In this document: one piece after another, positions 48,756-57,522 of the stretch
Numbering within the stretch: the first letter of the stretch is position 1
Layout: each line of letters begins with the position of its first letter
Source of the DNA: Mycobacterium sp. 1164985.4
GTDB lineage: Bacteria > Actinomycetota > Actinomycetes > Mycobacteriales > Mycobacteriaceae
Direction of reading: 5' to 3'
Assembly (NCBI RefSeq): GCF_001668575.1
Contig: NZ_LZMD01000116.1
Coordinates: 1-64,000 of the forward strand
Length of the DNA: 64,000 nucleotides
Made by a program: the position numbers and the translations under genes
Notes under the pieces: generated by a model
What the model saw: only the letters and a program-made list of their open reading frames with translations
Databases searched by the model: none
What the model was told of the DNA's origin: nothing

Positions 48756-50924
48756 CTATTTCAGAAGCGGGTCGCGCGGTAGCCCGAGGATGCGCTCGGC
48801 GATCGTGTTGCGGGTGATCTCCGACGTTCCACCCGCGATCGTCATCGCCCGGTTGCCGAGATACGCCAGCGTCAGCGTTGGAGTCTGCCCGACCACGGCC
48901 GCCGAGCCGGCGAGCTCCATGGCCAGTTCGGTCATCCGCTGACCCGATTCGGCCACCAGCAGCTTGGTGACGTTACCCTCCGGCCCGGGCTCCGACCCCG
49001 CGATGGCGCGGGTCACTCGCCGCAGGTTCAGCAGCCGCAGGGTGTGCGTCTCGGCGATGACCTCGCCGGCCCGACGCAGGTACGTCGCCCTGGTCTCGGC
49101 CGGTGCGTTGTCGAGCAGCTTGACGAGATCGGCCGCGGTGAAGCCGGTTGTGCCGCCGGATCCACCGCCGATCGAGATGCGCTCGTTGCCCAGCGTCGCG
49201 CGGGCCACCAGCCAGCCCTTGTTCACATCACCGACGACATCGGTGTCGGGAACGAAGACGTCGTCGAAGAACACCTCGTTGAAGTGGGCATGGCCGGTCA
49301 GCCCCCGCAGCGGATTCACCGTCACGCCAGGGGCTTTCATGTCGATGGCCATCATCGTCACACCGGCGTGCTTGGGGGCGTCGGGATCGGTGCGCACGGT
49401 GGCAAGACCCCACTGGCACTGGTGCGCAAGGCTGGTCCACACCTTCTGGCCGGTCACCTTCCAGCCGCCGTCGACCTTCTTGGCCGACGTGCGCACCGCT
49501 GCCGCGTCCGAACCCGCGCCGGGTTCGGAGAACAGCTGACACCACATCACCTCACCGCGCAGCACCGGCTCGACCCAGCGCTCGCGCTGGTCATCGGTGC
49601 CCGCCTGGGCGATGGTCAGCGTCACCCAGCCGGTGATGCCCAGGTCGGGCCGCTCGACACCGGCGAACTCCTCCTCGATGACCAACTGCTCGAGCACCTC
49701 CGCGGCACGGCCCCACGGTTTGGGCCAGTGCGGCACCAGGTAGCCGGAGTCGACCAGAAAGTCACGCTGCTGCTCGGCGGGCAGGGAGCGCAGCTTCGCG
49801 ACGGCCTCGCGGGCCTGCTCGCGGAACTGCTCGGCCTCGGATGGCAGCGTGAACGAGGCGCCATGTGCCTGACCGCTGCGCTGCGCGTCCACGACGTCGA
49901 GCAGCGGATCACCGGCCTCGGACAGCAACGCCGCCAATGTGCGGGCCCGCCTCAGGTACAGGTGAGAGTCGTGTTCCCAGGTGAAACCGATGCCGCCGTG
50001 CAATTGAATGTTGGTCTGAGCGTTGAAGATCTGGGTGCGGATCGCATGAGATGCGGCCACGGCGGCAGCGAACGCCGCGCTGTCCAGATCGTCGGCGCGG
50101 GCGGCGTCCCATGTCGCAGCCGTCGTGACCTCGGCGTTGACGAGCATGTTGGCCGCATGATGCTTGACCGCCTGGAATGTTCCGATCGTGCGGCCGAATT
50201 GTTCACGTACCTTGGCGTATTCGACGGCCATCTCCATGCTCGCCCAGCTGACGCCGACGGCCTCGGCCGACGCGAGGATGCGAAACACCGTGTGCGCCTT
50301 ACGACCTGCCCCGCGTAGCACCCGATCCTCGGGGACAGTCACATCGCTCAGCGCGACCGAGCCGAGGCTGCGCGAGGTGTCCATGGCTTCCAGCGGGGTG
50401 ATCGTGACACCCTCGGCCGTGGAATCGACTACGACGGCGTCGTCACCGGCGATCACGACCAGAAGATTGGCATCCGGCGCCCCGAGCACCGCCGGACTCT
50501 CACCGGTGACGGTGAGGTCGGATCCGATTGTCGCGCTGCCCGACACCGCGAGTGCGCCGACCGTGCTGCCGTCAGCCAGACCCGCAATCAGTTCTGCGCG
50601 AAGCGAATCGGATGCACACCGATCGATGACCACTGCCGCGGCGACCGTAGGCAGGAATGGGCCGGGGCACAACTCGTGGCCCTGGGCCTCGAGCACCACG
50701 GCCAACTCCGCGAGCCCGAATCCGGAACCACCATGCTCCTCGGCGACGGCCAGCCCGGTCCACCCGAGGTCGGCCGCCGCGGACCAGATCTCGGCGGGAT
50801 GCGACGACCCTCCCTCCAGTGTCGATCGGGCCGCGGCCCGGCTGTTCACCCGTTTGAGCTGGCCGAATGCGGCATCGGCGAGGTCGGTGTGTTCTTCGGT
50901 GATGGCAAGCGCTGACTTACTCAC
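48756..50924 (-). CDS. Two-domain fused acyl-CoA dehydrogenase (FadE6/FadE34-like)
   Basis: 722 residues from GTG 50924 (AGAGGAC site). Two complete acyl-CoA dehydrogenase units are in one chain: unit 1 about 1-350 (SASAEA-type VFRILASAEAVGVSWASMEM, NIQLHGGIGFTWEHDSHLYL) and unit 2 about 360-722 (CQLFSEPGAGSDAAAVRTSA, ERISIGGGSGGTTGFTAADL, AGGTSEITRNTIAERILGL). Where single-chain enzymes have the catalytic Glu (EGTxEI), unit 2 has GGTSEI. Like heteromeric ChsE enzymes, one unit may be structural. Such fusions act on bulky substrates such as steroid side chains in mycobacteria; substrate here unknown. Confidence 0.88.
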   Translation of the reverse strand: MSKSALAITEEHTDLADAAFGQLKRVNSRAAARSTLEGGSSHPAEIWSAAADLGWTGLAVAEEHGGSGFGLAELAVVLEAQGHELCPGPFLPTVAAAVVIDRCASDSLRAELIAGLADGSTVGALAVSGSATIGSDLTVTGESPAVLGAPDANLLVVIAGDDAVVVDSTAEGVTITPLEAMDTSRSLGSVALSDVTVPEDRVLRGAGRKAHTVFRILASAEAVGVSWASMEMAVEYAKVREQFGRTIGTFQAVKHHAANMLVNAEVTTAATWDAARADDLDSAAFAAAVAASHAIRTQIFNAQTNIQLHGGIGFTWEHDSHLYLRRARTLAALLSEAGDPLLDVVDAQRSGQAHGASFTLPSEAEQFREQAREAVAKLRSLPAEQQRDFLVDSGYLVPHWPKPWGRAAEVLEQLVIEEEFAGVERPDLGITGWVTLTIAQAGTDDQRERWVEPVLRGEVMWCQLFSEPGAGSDAAAVRTSAKKVDGGWKVTGQKVWTSLAHQCQWGLATVRTDPDAPKHAGVTMMAIDMKAPGVTVNPLRGLTGHAHFNEVFFDDVFVPDTDVVGDVNKGWLVARATLGNERISIGGGSGGTTGFTAADLVKLLDNAPAETRATYLRRAGEVIAETHTLRLLNLRRVTRAIAGSEPGPEGNVTKLLVAESGQRMTELAMELAGSAAVVGQTPTLTLAYLGNRAMTIAGGTSEITRNTIAERILGLPRDPLLK

Positions 50925-51005
50925 GTAAACGTCCTCTTCGATGTTGACGGTCGGCAAGTCACGCTAGACCATCCGTGCAGGTCACGGTATAGGTGCCGGG
51001 CATCC

Positions 51006-51030
51006 CGAAATGTGCTCGGTAGACACTTCG
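51006..51030. promoter_or_regulatory. Inverted repeat before lipC
   Basis: CGAAATGT (51006-51013) and ACACTTCG (51023-51030) match as inverted arms at 7 of 8 positions around a 9-bp spacer. It lies in the 150-bp divergent gap between the fused dehydrogenase and lipC, 44 bp before the lipC ATG. A modest match, listed as a possible operator only. Confidence 0.3.
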
Positions 51031-51074
51031 ACAAGTTCTCCAACGCGTATGGGCGGCCGCGGTACAGTCGCGCA

Positions 51075-52298
51075 ATGACGGTGCGACCGGATGCCCGGTA
51101 CCCAGGCCCGACCTTCTGGACACGTTCGCGATGGTTGCTGAACGCCGGTCCTTCGGACTACATGCTGGCGACGAGCGTGGCGGCGGCTTCGCTGCCTGTC
51201 ATCGGAAAGCACCTTGAGCCGTTGGGCACTGCGACCGCGGTCGGGGTGTGGGGTTTCCGCCATCTGCCCGACTTCCTGGGCGCGACGGTGAAATCGTGGC
51301 TTAGCCCGGGCGATGTCGAGCTAAGGCAGGTCGAACGCGACAGCACCAACGCCGTCACCGAGGCCGCGCTGCGCGGTGTGGTCAACGCCAAGGAGCTCGC
51401 GATCGAGTGGCCCGAGCCGGAGTCGATGCCGCCGCTGTGGAAGTTGCGCGAGCACCGACGGAACGTCTACCGCACCTCCGTGCGATACGGGCCCCGGCCC
51501 TCGCAGCTGCTCGACGTGTGGCGGCCCAGGGAGTTGCCAGCCGAGCCCGCCCCGGTTCTCATCTTCGTCCCCGGCGGTGCGTGGGTACACGGCAGCCGGC
51601 TTCTGCAGGGTTACGCGTTGATGTCACACCTCGCCGAGAAGGGCTGGGTGTGCCTGTCCATCGACTACCGCGTGGCGCCGCACCACCGCTGGCCCGCTCA
51701 TATCCACGACGTGAAGACCGCGATCGCGTGGGCCAGGGCCAACGTCGACAAGTTCGGCGGCGATCGGGACTTCGTGGCGATCGCGGGGGCGTCGGCCGGC
51801 GGCCACCTGTCGTCACTCGCCGGGCTGACCGCCAACGACCCGGAGTTGCAGTCCGAGCTGCCGGACGGTTCGGACACGTCGGTGGACGCGGTGGTCGGCA
51901 TCTATGGCCGCTACGACTGGGAAGACCGGTCGACCGTCGAGCGGGTGCGCTTCGTCGACTTCCTCGAGCGTGTGGTCGTGGGCCGCAAGCTGGCCGAGCG
52001 GCCCGACGTGTACCGCAAGGCGTCGCCGATCGCCCAGGTGCGTCCCGACGCGCCGCCCTTCCTGGTGGTGCATGGCTCCGGTGACAGCGTCATCCCGGTG
52101 GCGCAGGCCCGCGCGTTCGTGGAGCGGTTGCGCGCGGTGTCGCGGTCGGCGGTGAGCTACATAGAACTGCCCGGTGCCGGGCATGCCTTCGACATGACCG
52201 ATGGCGCCCGAACCGGATCGGCCGCCACGGCAATCGGATTGTTCCTGAACCAGATTCATCGAAATCGGACGCTGGTCGGGGCCAAAGAGGTTATATAG
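51075..52298 (+). CDS. lipC: Esterase LipC
   Basis: 407 residues, ATG 51075, close to the 403 of Rv0220. An N-terminal region of about 130 residues with hydrophobic stretches precedes an alpha/beta hydrolase: VLIFVPGGAWVHGSRLLQGY (HGGG-like oxyanion loop), nucleophile S240 in IAGASAGGHLSSLAG, Asp337 in VVHGSGDSVIPV and His370 in PGAGHAFD. LipC of M. tuberculosis is a surface-exposed esterase/lipase. The WS/DGAT gene follows by 27 bp, so one releases and the other makes lipid esters in the same transcript. Confidence 0.9.
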   Translation: MTVRPDARYPGPTFWTRSRWLLNAGPSDYMLATSVAAASLPVIGKHLEPLGTATAVGVWGFRHLPDFLGATVKSWLSPGDVELRQVERDSTNAVTEAALRGVVNAKELAIEWPEPESMPPLWKLREHRRNVYRTSVRYGPRPSQLLDVWRPRELPAEPAPVLIFVPGGAWVHGSRLLQGYALMSHLAEKGWVCLSIDYRVAPHHRWPAHIHDVKTAIAWARANVDKFGGDRDFVAIAGASAGGHLSSLAGLTANDPELQSELPDGSDTSVDAVVGIYGRYDWEDRSTVERVRFVDFLERVVVGRKLAERPDVYRKASPIAQVRPDAPPFLVVHGSGDSVIPVAQARAFVERLRAVSRSAVSYIELPGAGHAFDMTDGARTGSAATAIGLFLNQIHRNRTLVGAKEVI

Positions 52299-52325
52299 GC
52301 ACCTCCGAAGGGAGGGGGTGGCGAC

Positions 52326-53744
52326 GTGAAGAGGCTCAGCGGCTGGGACGCGATCCTGCTGTACACCGAAACGCCGACGGTGCACATGCACACGCTGAAG
52401 TTGGCGGTGATCGACCTATCCGAACTGGGTGACCGCGTCTTCGGTATCGACGAGTTCCGTCAGGTCATCCACGGGCGTCTCTACAAACTCGATCCGTTCC
52501 GCTACGAACTCGTCGACATCCCGTTCAAGTTCCACCACCCTATGTGGCGGGAGAACTGCGAGGTCGACCTCGAGTATCACGTGCGGCCCTGGCGGGTGGA
52601 CAGCCCGGGCGGGCGCCGACAACTCGACGAAGCGGTCGGCCAGATCGCCAGCACACCGCTGGACCGGCGCAGGCCGCTGTGGGAGATGTACTTCATCGAG
52701 GGGTTGGCCAACGGACGGATCGCGGTGCTCGGCAAGATCCACCATGCACTCGCCGACGGGGTTGCGTCGGCGAATCTGCTGGCCCGCGGGATGGACCTGC
52801 AGCAGGGTCCGCAAGCCGAACGCGATTCGTACGCAACCGATCCGCCGCCCGGTAGGTCGGAGTTGGTGCGGACCGCGTTCGCCGACCACATGCGCCAGAT
52901 CGGTCGCCTTCCGGGCGTCATGCGCTACACCGCACAAGGCATCCAGCGGGTGCGCAAGAGCGCGAGGAAGCTCTCGCCGGAACTCACCCGGCCGTTCACG
53001 CCGCCGCCGTCGTTCATGAACCACCGTGTCGATGCGCAACGCAAGTTCGCTACCGCCACCCTGGCACTCGCAGACATCAAGGAGACGGCCAAGCACCTGG
53101 GCGTCACGATCAACGACATGGTGCTGGCAATCTCGGCGGGAGCGCTGCGTGAGTTATCCCTGAAGTACGACGGACGTGCTGACCATCCGCTGTTGGCCTC
53201 CGTCCCAGTGAGTTTCGATTTCTCCCCCGAACGGATATCGGGTAACTATTTCACCGGCGTCATGATGACCGTCCCCATCCAGCTCGACGATCCGGTGGAG
53301 CGGGTGCGGGCGGTGCACGAGGCCGCGGTCGAGGCCAAGGAGACCCACCACCTGATGGGGCCCGAACTCGTGAGCCGGTGGTCGGCGTATTTCCCGCCGC
53401 GGCCCGCCGAGCGGCTGTTCCATTGGCTGGCCGAAAAGGACGGCCAGAACAAGGTTTTGAACCTGCCGATCTCCAACGTGCCTGGGCCCCGACAACCGGG
53501 TCGGGTCGGCGGCGCGCTGGTCACCGAGATCTACTCCGTCGGCCCGCTCACCACCGGCAGCGGCTTGAACATCACGGTGTGGAGCTACGTCGACCAGCTC
53601 AACATCTCGGTGCTCTCCGACGGCGCCACGCTCGACGACCCGCACGAACTGACCGACGCGATGATCGACGCCTTCATCGAGATTCGCCGGGCCGCAGGGC
53701 TTTCCACCGACTTGACAGTGGTTGAGTCGGCTATGGCGCAGTAG
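52326..53744 (+). CDS. Wax ester synthase/diacylglycerol acyltransferase (WS/DGAT, Rv0221-like)
   Basis: 472 residues, GTG 52326 with GGGAGGGGGTGG upstream. The acyltransfer site HHALADG is at 139-145 (LGKIHHALADGVASANLL), and further family motifs are PLWEMYFIEG and PISNVPGPRQPG, with ND in TINDMVLAISAGALREL. Makes triacylglycerol or wax esters for storage from acyl-CoA. Co-transcribed with lipC. Its last 14 bp overlap the end of the convergent hydrolase-cyclase gene. Confidence 0.92.
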   Translation: MKRLSGWDAILLYTETPTVHMHTLKLAVIDLSELGDRVFGIDEFRQVIHGRLYKLDPFRYELVDIPFKFHHPMWRENCEVDLEYHVRPWRVDSPGGRRQLDEAVGQIASTPLDRRRPLWEMYFIEGLANGRIAVLGKIHHALADGVASANLLARGMDLQQGPQAERDSYATDPPPGRSELVRTAFADHMRQIGRLPGVMRYTAQGIQRVRKSARKLSPELTRPFTPPPSFMNHRVDAQRKFATATLALADIKETAKHLGVTINDMVLAISAGALRELSLKYDGRADHPLLASVPVSFDFSPERISGNYFTGVMMTVPIQLDDPVERVRAVHEAAVEAKETHHLMGPELVSRWSAYFPPRPAERLFHWLAEKDGQNKVLNLPISNVPGPRQPGRVGGALVTEIYSVGPLTTGSGLNITVWSYVDQLNISVLSDGATLDDPHELTDAMIDAFIEIRRAAGLSTDLTVVESAMAQ

Positions 53745-55206
53745 GGCGGCGTCTGCGACGAGCGCTCGCTTGCGCGACGCGGGCGAGTGCATGGCTGAGC
53801 AGCGGAGCGCGCCGCCCGGCCGCGAGGAACGCACGATCAGCCTTTGATGGCGTCGCGAGGTTGTCCCAAATCGGTGATGCCGTCGCGACGTCTGCGACAG
53901 CGAATAGATGCCAATTCCCAGGTACACCCTTTAGGCTGTGCTGCCCGCGCTCGTCGAACTTGATCCCAGAGCCGAGTACCAGATCACGGACCGTGCCGGA
54001 GACAAGCACCTCACCGGATCCAGCAAGTGCACCGATTCGAGCGCCGATGTGAACTGTGAGGCCCGTGATATCGGCGCCGCGCCGCTCGCATTCCCCCGTG
54101 TGCAGTCCGGCACGAATGTGGACACCGAATTCTGCGGCATCGGCGATGATCCTCGTGGCACATCGTACGGCCCGAGTGGGCCGGTCGAATACGCACAGAA
54201 AGCCATCACCCAAGTGCTTGATCTCATGGCCGTCGTGGGCCGCTACTTGTCTGCGGACCAGCTCATCGTGCTCGAGTAAGAGTGCGCGCCAACGACTGTC
54301 GCCGAGTTCAGCCGCACGTTCGGTCGAGCCGACGATGTCGGTGAACAGCACAGTGGCAAGCAAGGTGTCGGACTCGTGCGAAGCACGCGCACCGGTGACG
54401 AACTCTTCGATCTCACCGACGATGGCATCGATGTCGCCAACGAACGGCCAGTGATCCTCACCGTCGAGTTCGACCATTCGGGCGCCGTCGATGTTCTCGA
54501 CGTAGTAGTGGCCGTGCTCAATTGGCACGGAGTCCTCTCGGCGGTGGAGAACCAGCGTCGGCACGCGGATCGACGAAAGGACGGGCCGGATATCGATATT
54601 CCAGTTGGCTGCCGTATTCGCCCGCGCCATCGCCGGACTCATCGAAACTCGTTCAAGCAGACCCGCGGCCCGTCGCATTGTGGGGGTGTCCACGCTTGGT
54701 GCGAACAGTTCGACGAGCCGGCCCTCGCCCCAGTGATCGGCAAGGGTTTCGGCGTTTTTCCACCGATCGACGGATCGTGCGGAGCCGGGGGCGTCAGCGC
54801 GATCGGGCCGACAGACAAAGGCGCCGTAGATGATCAGCCTCTCGACGCGTTCCGGGTGACTTGCGGCGAAAATCGCGCCGATGGGACCGCCCTCTGATAC
54901 GCCGACGATGGTCGCACGCTCCGAGCCGACGGCGTCGAGGACGGCGATCACGTCGTCCATACGCTCGTCGAGCGACGGTGCAGAGGAAACGGGATCGGAC
55001 ATACCGGTTCCGCGCTTGTCATAGGCGACGACGCGGGCGAAATCACTGAGACCCCGCATCAGGCGGTGGTAACCGGGGTCGATCCATAGATGTTCGATGT
55101 GCCACGCGAAGCCCGGAATGATGATGAGATCCTGTGATCCCTCGCCGATCACCTGATAGGCGATACTCAACTCGCCGCAACGAGCGTAATGCGTTTGCGC
55201 AAGCAA
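53731..55206 (-). CDS. Alpha/beta hydrolase fused to class III adenylate cyclase (Rv1900c/LipJ-like)
   Basis: 491 residues from TTG 55206, the only start that fits the domain edge. Residues 1-272 are an alpha/beta hydrolase with triad S104 (VGVSEGGPIGA), D225 (HRREDSVP) and H252 (GEDHWPF). Residues 283-450 are a cyclase: metal Asp290 (LFTDIVGST) and Asp334 (HLGDGFLCVF), substrate-specifying Lys330 and Asp379, Arg390; the catalytic Asn position is His386 (TVHIGARIG), as I recall in some mycobacterial members. Domain order equals Rv1900c (LipJ). The hydrolase may sense or cleave a lipid-like ligand that controls cAMP formation. Confidence 0.88.
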   Translation of the reverse strand: MLAQTHYARCGELSIAYQVIGEGSQDLIIIPGFAWHIEHLWIDPGYHRLMRGLSDFARVVAYDKRGTGMSDPVSSAPSLDERMDDVIAVLDAVGSERATIVGVSEGGPIGAIFAASHPERVERLIIYGAFVCRPDRADAPGSARSVDRWKNAETLADHWGEGRLVELFAPSVDTPTMRRAAGLLERVSMSPAMARANTAANWNIDIRPVLSSIRVPTLVLHRREDSVPIEHGHYYVENIDGARMVELDGEDHWPFVGDIDAIVGEIEEFVTGARASHESDTLLATVLFTDIVGSTERAAELGDSRWRALLLEHDELVRRQVAAHDGHEIKHLGDGFLCVFDRPTRAVRCATRIIADAAEFGVHIRAGLHTGECERRGADITGLTVHIGARIGALAGSGEVLVSGTVRDLVLGSGIKFDERGQHSLKGVPGNWHLFAVADVATASPIWDNLATPSKADRAFLAAGRRAPLLSHALARVAQASARRRRRPTAP

Positions 55207-55279
55207 TCGAGACCTGCTCAGACCTGCCCTTCCATGGGCCGATCGTACGCTCGGGCTACAGCGCGAGTGACGAGTTGCG

Positions 55280-56560
55280 CTACGCCTCTGCCGCCTTGGC
55301 TTCGGTTGTCTCATCACTCGACGCCTGGCGCTGGGCGTGAACCCACGACAGGAACCGCTCGACCGCCTGCGCGGTGTAGTGCGCGCGCGGCGACCCGTAG
55401 AAGTCGAATGCGTGCTGGGCATGCGGGATCTCGGCATACGCGACCGTTGAGGTCGACACCTCGCGCAGGGCCTCGACGAAGTCGCGGCCCTCCTGTACCG
55501 GGATGATCGAGTCGTCCTGACCGTGAAGCACGAAAAACGGTGGGGCGTCGGAACGCACACGCATGATCGACGACGCGTCGACGTACGTCTGCCTGTGTTC
55601 CGTGATGCGCTTCTTCACCACGAACTTCTGCAGAAAGGCGATGAACTCCTTGCGGCCCGAGCCTCGCGCCGAGACCCAGTCGTAACGGCCGTAGATCGGC
55701 ACCGCCGCCGCCACCGAGGTGTCGACGTCCTCGAAACCCGGCTGCCACTGCGGATCGTCCGGCGTCAGCGCGGCCAGCGAGGACAGGTGTCCACCGGCCG
55801 AGCCGCCTGTGATCGCGACGAAGTCGGGGTCGCCGCCGTAGTCGGCGATGTTCTCCTTGATCCACGCCAGCGCGCGTTTCACGTCGATGATGTGCGCAGG
55901 CCAGGTGTTTCGGGGGCTGACCCGGTAGTCGATCGACACGCATACCCAGCCCCGCTCCGCCATGTAGCTGAGCAGGGGGTAAGCCTGCGGTCGGCGCATA
56001 CCGATCGCCCACGCCCCGCCCGGCACCTGCAACAGCACCGGCGCCTTACCGTCGCGCGGCAGGTCGGCGCGCCGCCAGATGTCGGCGCGATTCACCCGAC
56101 GGTGCGGCCCGTACTGGACGGTGTTCGCCCGCTCGACGTAGCGGCGCCGCATCAACTCGTTGGGAGGGATGCCGATGTCGACCATCCGCCGGCGTCGCGC
56201 GGGCTGGGACATCGACGCCACCCGCTCGTAGTCGTCGCCGAGCGCCTCGCGTAGCGGATCCTCGAAGAACCGCTTCGATGTGACGTTGCGGTACATGATC
56301 AGGCCGAGCAACGCCCACGCGAACGCCGTGAGCGCCAACGCGATCCGGCCCCGCGCTCCGCGGAAGTCACCCCGCAGGCCCCGCCGGATGGCGTCGAGCA
56401 CCGAACCGCCCAGATACAACGGCGCCGCCTCGGTGGTCGGCCATCCGAACGCGAAGACGGGCAGCGTTATGTAACCCTCGCGGGCGAGCGGCTGCACACC
56501 GTTGGCGGCGTTGGCGAGTTCGGCCACTGCGCGCAGCAGCGGGAAACGGCGTTTACTCAT
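55280..56560 (-). CDS. LipC-like esterase (second copy)
   Basis: 426 residues from ATG 56560. Same layout as LipC: N-terminal region with a hydrophobic segment (about 72-90), then hydrolase motifs VLLQVPGGAWAIGMRRPQAY, AITGGSAGGHLSSLAAL (nucleophile Ser), FFVLHGQDDSIIPVQEG (Asp) and IPHAQHAFDFYGS (His). Closely related to the lipC product 3 kb away, and the IYGRYDW block is shared. A tandem-duplicated esterase pair flanks the WS/DGAT and cyclase genes. Likely membrane-associated ester hydrolase; substrate unknown. Confidence 0.87.
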   Translation of the reverse strand: MSKRRFPLLRAVAELANAANGVQPLAREGYITLPVFAFGWPTTEAAPLYLGGSVLDAIRRGLRGDFRGARGRIALALTAFAWALLGLIMYRNVTSKRFFEDPLREALGDDYERVASMSQPARRRRMVDIGIPPNELMRRRYVERANTVQYGPHRRVNRADIWRRADLPRDGKAPVLLQVPGGAWAIGMRRPQAYPLLSYMAERGWVCVSIDYRVSPRNTWPAHIIDVKRALAWIKENIADYGGDPDFVAITGGSAGGHLSSLAALTPDDPQWQPGFEDVDTSVAAAVPIYGRYDWVSARGSGRKEFIAFLQKFVVKKRITEHRQTYVDASSIMRVRSDAPPFFVLHGQDDSIIPVQEGRDFVEALREVSTSTVAYAEIPHAQHAFDFYGSPRAHYTAQAVERFLSWVHAQRQASSDETTEAKAAEA

Positions 56561-56602
56561 CGAGGTCCGTCATAGCCCGCGGATGTGTCTCCGAAACCAC
56601 TC

Positions 56603-57412
56603 TCAGCCCAGGATCGGCAGGCGTCGTTCGGTGGCGAGTTCATCGAGCGCGCGCTGCATCACCTGACGCACGTGTGCGTCGACCTCGTCGACGTCGGGGT
56701 CCTCGCCGAACTCGGCGACGATGTCGATCGGCGGCAGCACCTGCATGACGATCTTGGAGGGCAGCGGAATGTTGGGCGGCACCACCAGCGACAGGCCGAA
56801 CGGGAAGCCAAAAGAGATCGGCATGATCTTCGCCCTGGTCATGCGCGCGATCGGGCCGAGGCGTTTGGCCAGCCAGGTGCCGCGCGACAGGAAGATCTGC
56901 GTTTCCTGGCCGCCGATGCCGACCGTCGGCACGATCGGCACGCCGGCGTTGAGCGCGGCCTTGACGTAGCCGGTGCGCCCGCCGAAGTCGATGACGTTCT
57001 CCGCGAACGTGGGCCGGTAGACGTCGTAGTCGCCGCCCGGGAAGACGATCACCAGGCCGCCGGAGCGCAGCGCGCGATCGGCGTTCTCGTGGTTGGCGCT
57101 GATGTAGCCGATCTTGCGAAAGAACTCGCCGGTCGGTCCGACCATAAGCATGTCGTGGCTGAGCGTGTAGATCGGCCGGTCGTACCCGTGGTGCTCGTAG
57201 AAGTCTGCCGCCAGGATCGGCACGTCCATGGGCAGCATGCCCCCGGAGTGATTTGACACCACCAGGGCACCGCCCGCGGGGATGTTCTCCAGGCCCCGCA
57301 CCTCGGACCGGAAGTACCGCTTGAGGAATGGGCGTGTGATGGCGAAGAAGCGTTCGGTCAGCCCCGGGTCCCACTTGGTGAGCTGCGACGCCTCGGTGTC
57401 GGCGGTGGCCAC
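56603..57412 (-). CDS. PlsC-type lysophospholipid acyltransferase-like protein
   Basis: 269 residues from GTG 57412. Acyltransferase motif I is ALVVSNHSGGMLPMDVPILA, a variant of NHx4D with extra spacing, and motif III is VIVFPGGDYDVYRPTF, with VPIVPTVGIGGQETQIF as motif IV. This is the mycobacterial subgroup of PlsC-like enzymes that build glycerolipids. The start lies 23 bp from a KstR-type box, so it may belong to the sterol-responsive regulon. The LipC-like gene is the next gene on the same strand, 43 bp downstream. Confidence 0.85.
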   Translation of the reverse strand: MATADTEASQLTKWDPGLTERFFAITRPFLKRYFRSEVRGLENIPAGGALVVSNHSGGMLPMDVPILAADFYEHHGYDRPIYTLSHDMLMVGPTGEFFRKIGYISANHENADRALRSGGLVIVFPGGDYDVYRPTFAENVIDFGGRTGYVKAALNAGVPIVPTVGIGGQETQIFLSRGTWLAKRLGPIARMTRAKIMPISFGFPFGLSLVVPPNIPLPSKIVMQVLPPIDIVAEFGEDPDVDEVDAHVRQVMQRALDELATERRLPILG

Positions 57413-57434
57413 CGGACCCCCTCTGATCGAAAAC

Positions 57435-57448
57435 TGAAACGTGTTCTA
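57435..57448. promoter_or_regulatory. KstR-type operator (TnnAACnnGTTnnA)
   Basis: TGAAACGTGTTCTA matches the KstR consensus T-NN-AAC-NN-GTT-NN-A at every fixed base. The flanks extend it to an imperfect 22-bp palindrome (57431-57452, AAACT at one end, AGTTT at the other). It lies in the 110-bp gap between the divergent acyltransferase (start 57412) and Ser/Thr kinase (start 57523). KstR is the TetR repressor of the cholesterol-catabolism regulon in mycobacteria, relieved by sterol-derived CoA esters. Confidence 0.7.
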
Positions 57449-57522
57449 GTTTAGCCGAGCGGCACTGTGCAGGACAAACGGCGGGGCGTTTGCCCCCTTG
57501 CGGGTGCGGCTACCTTATCCGC

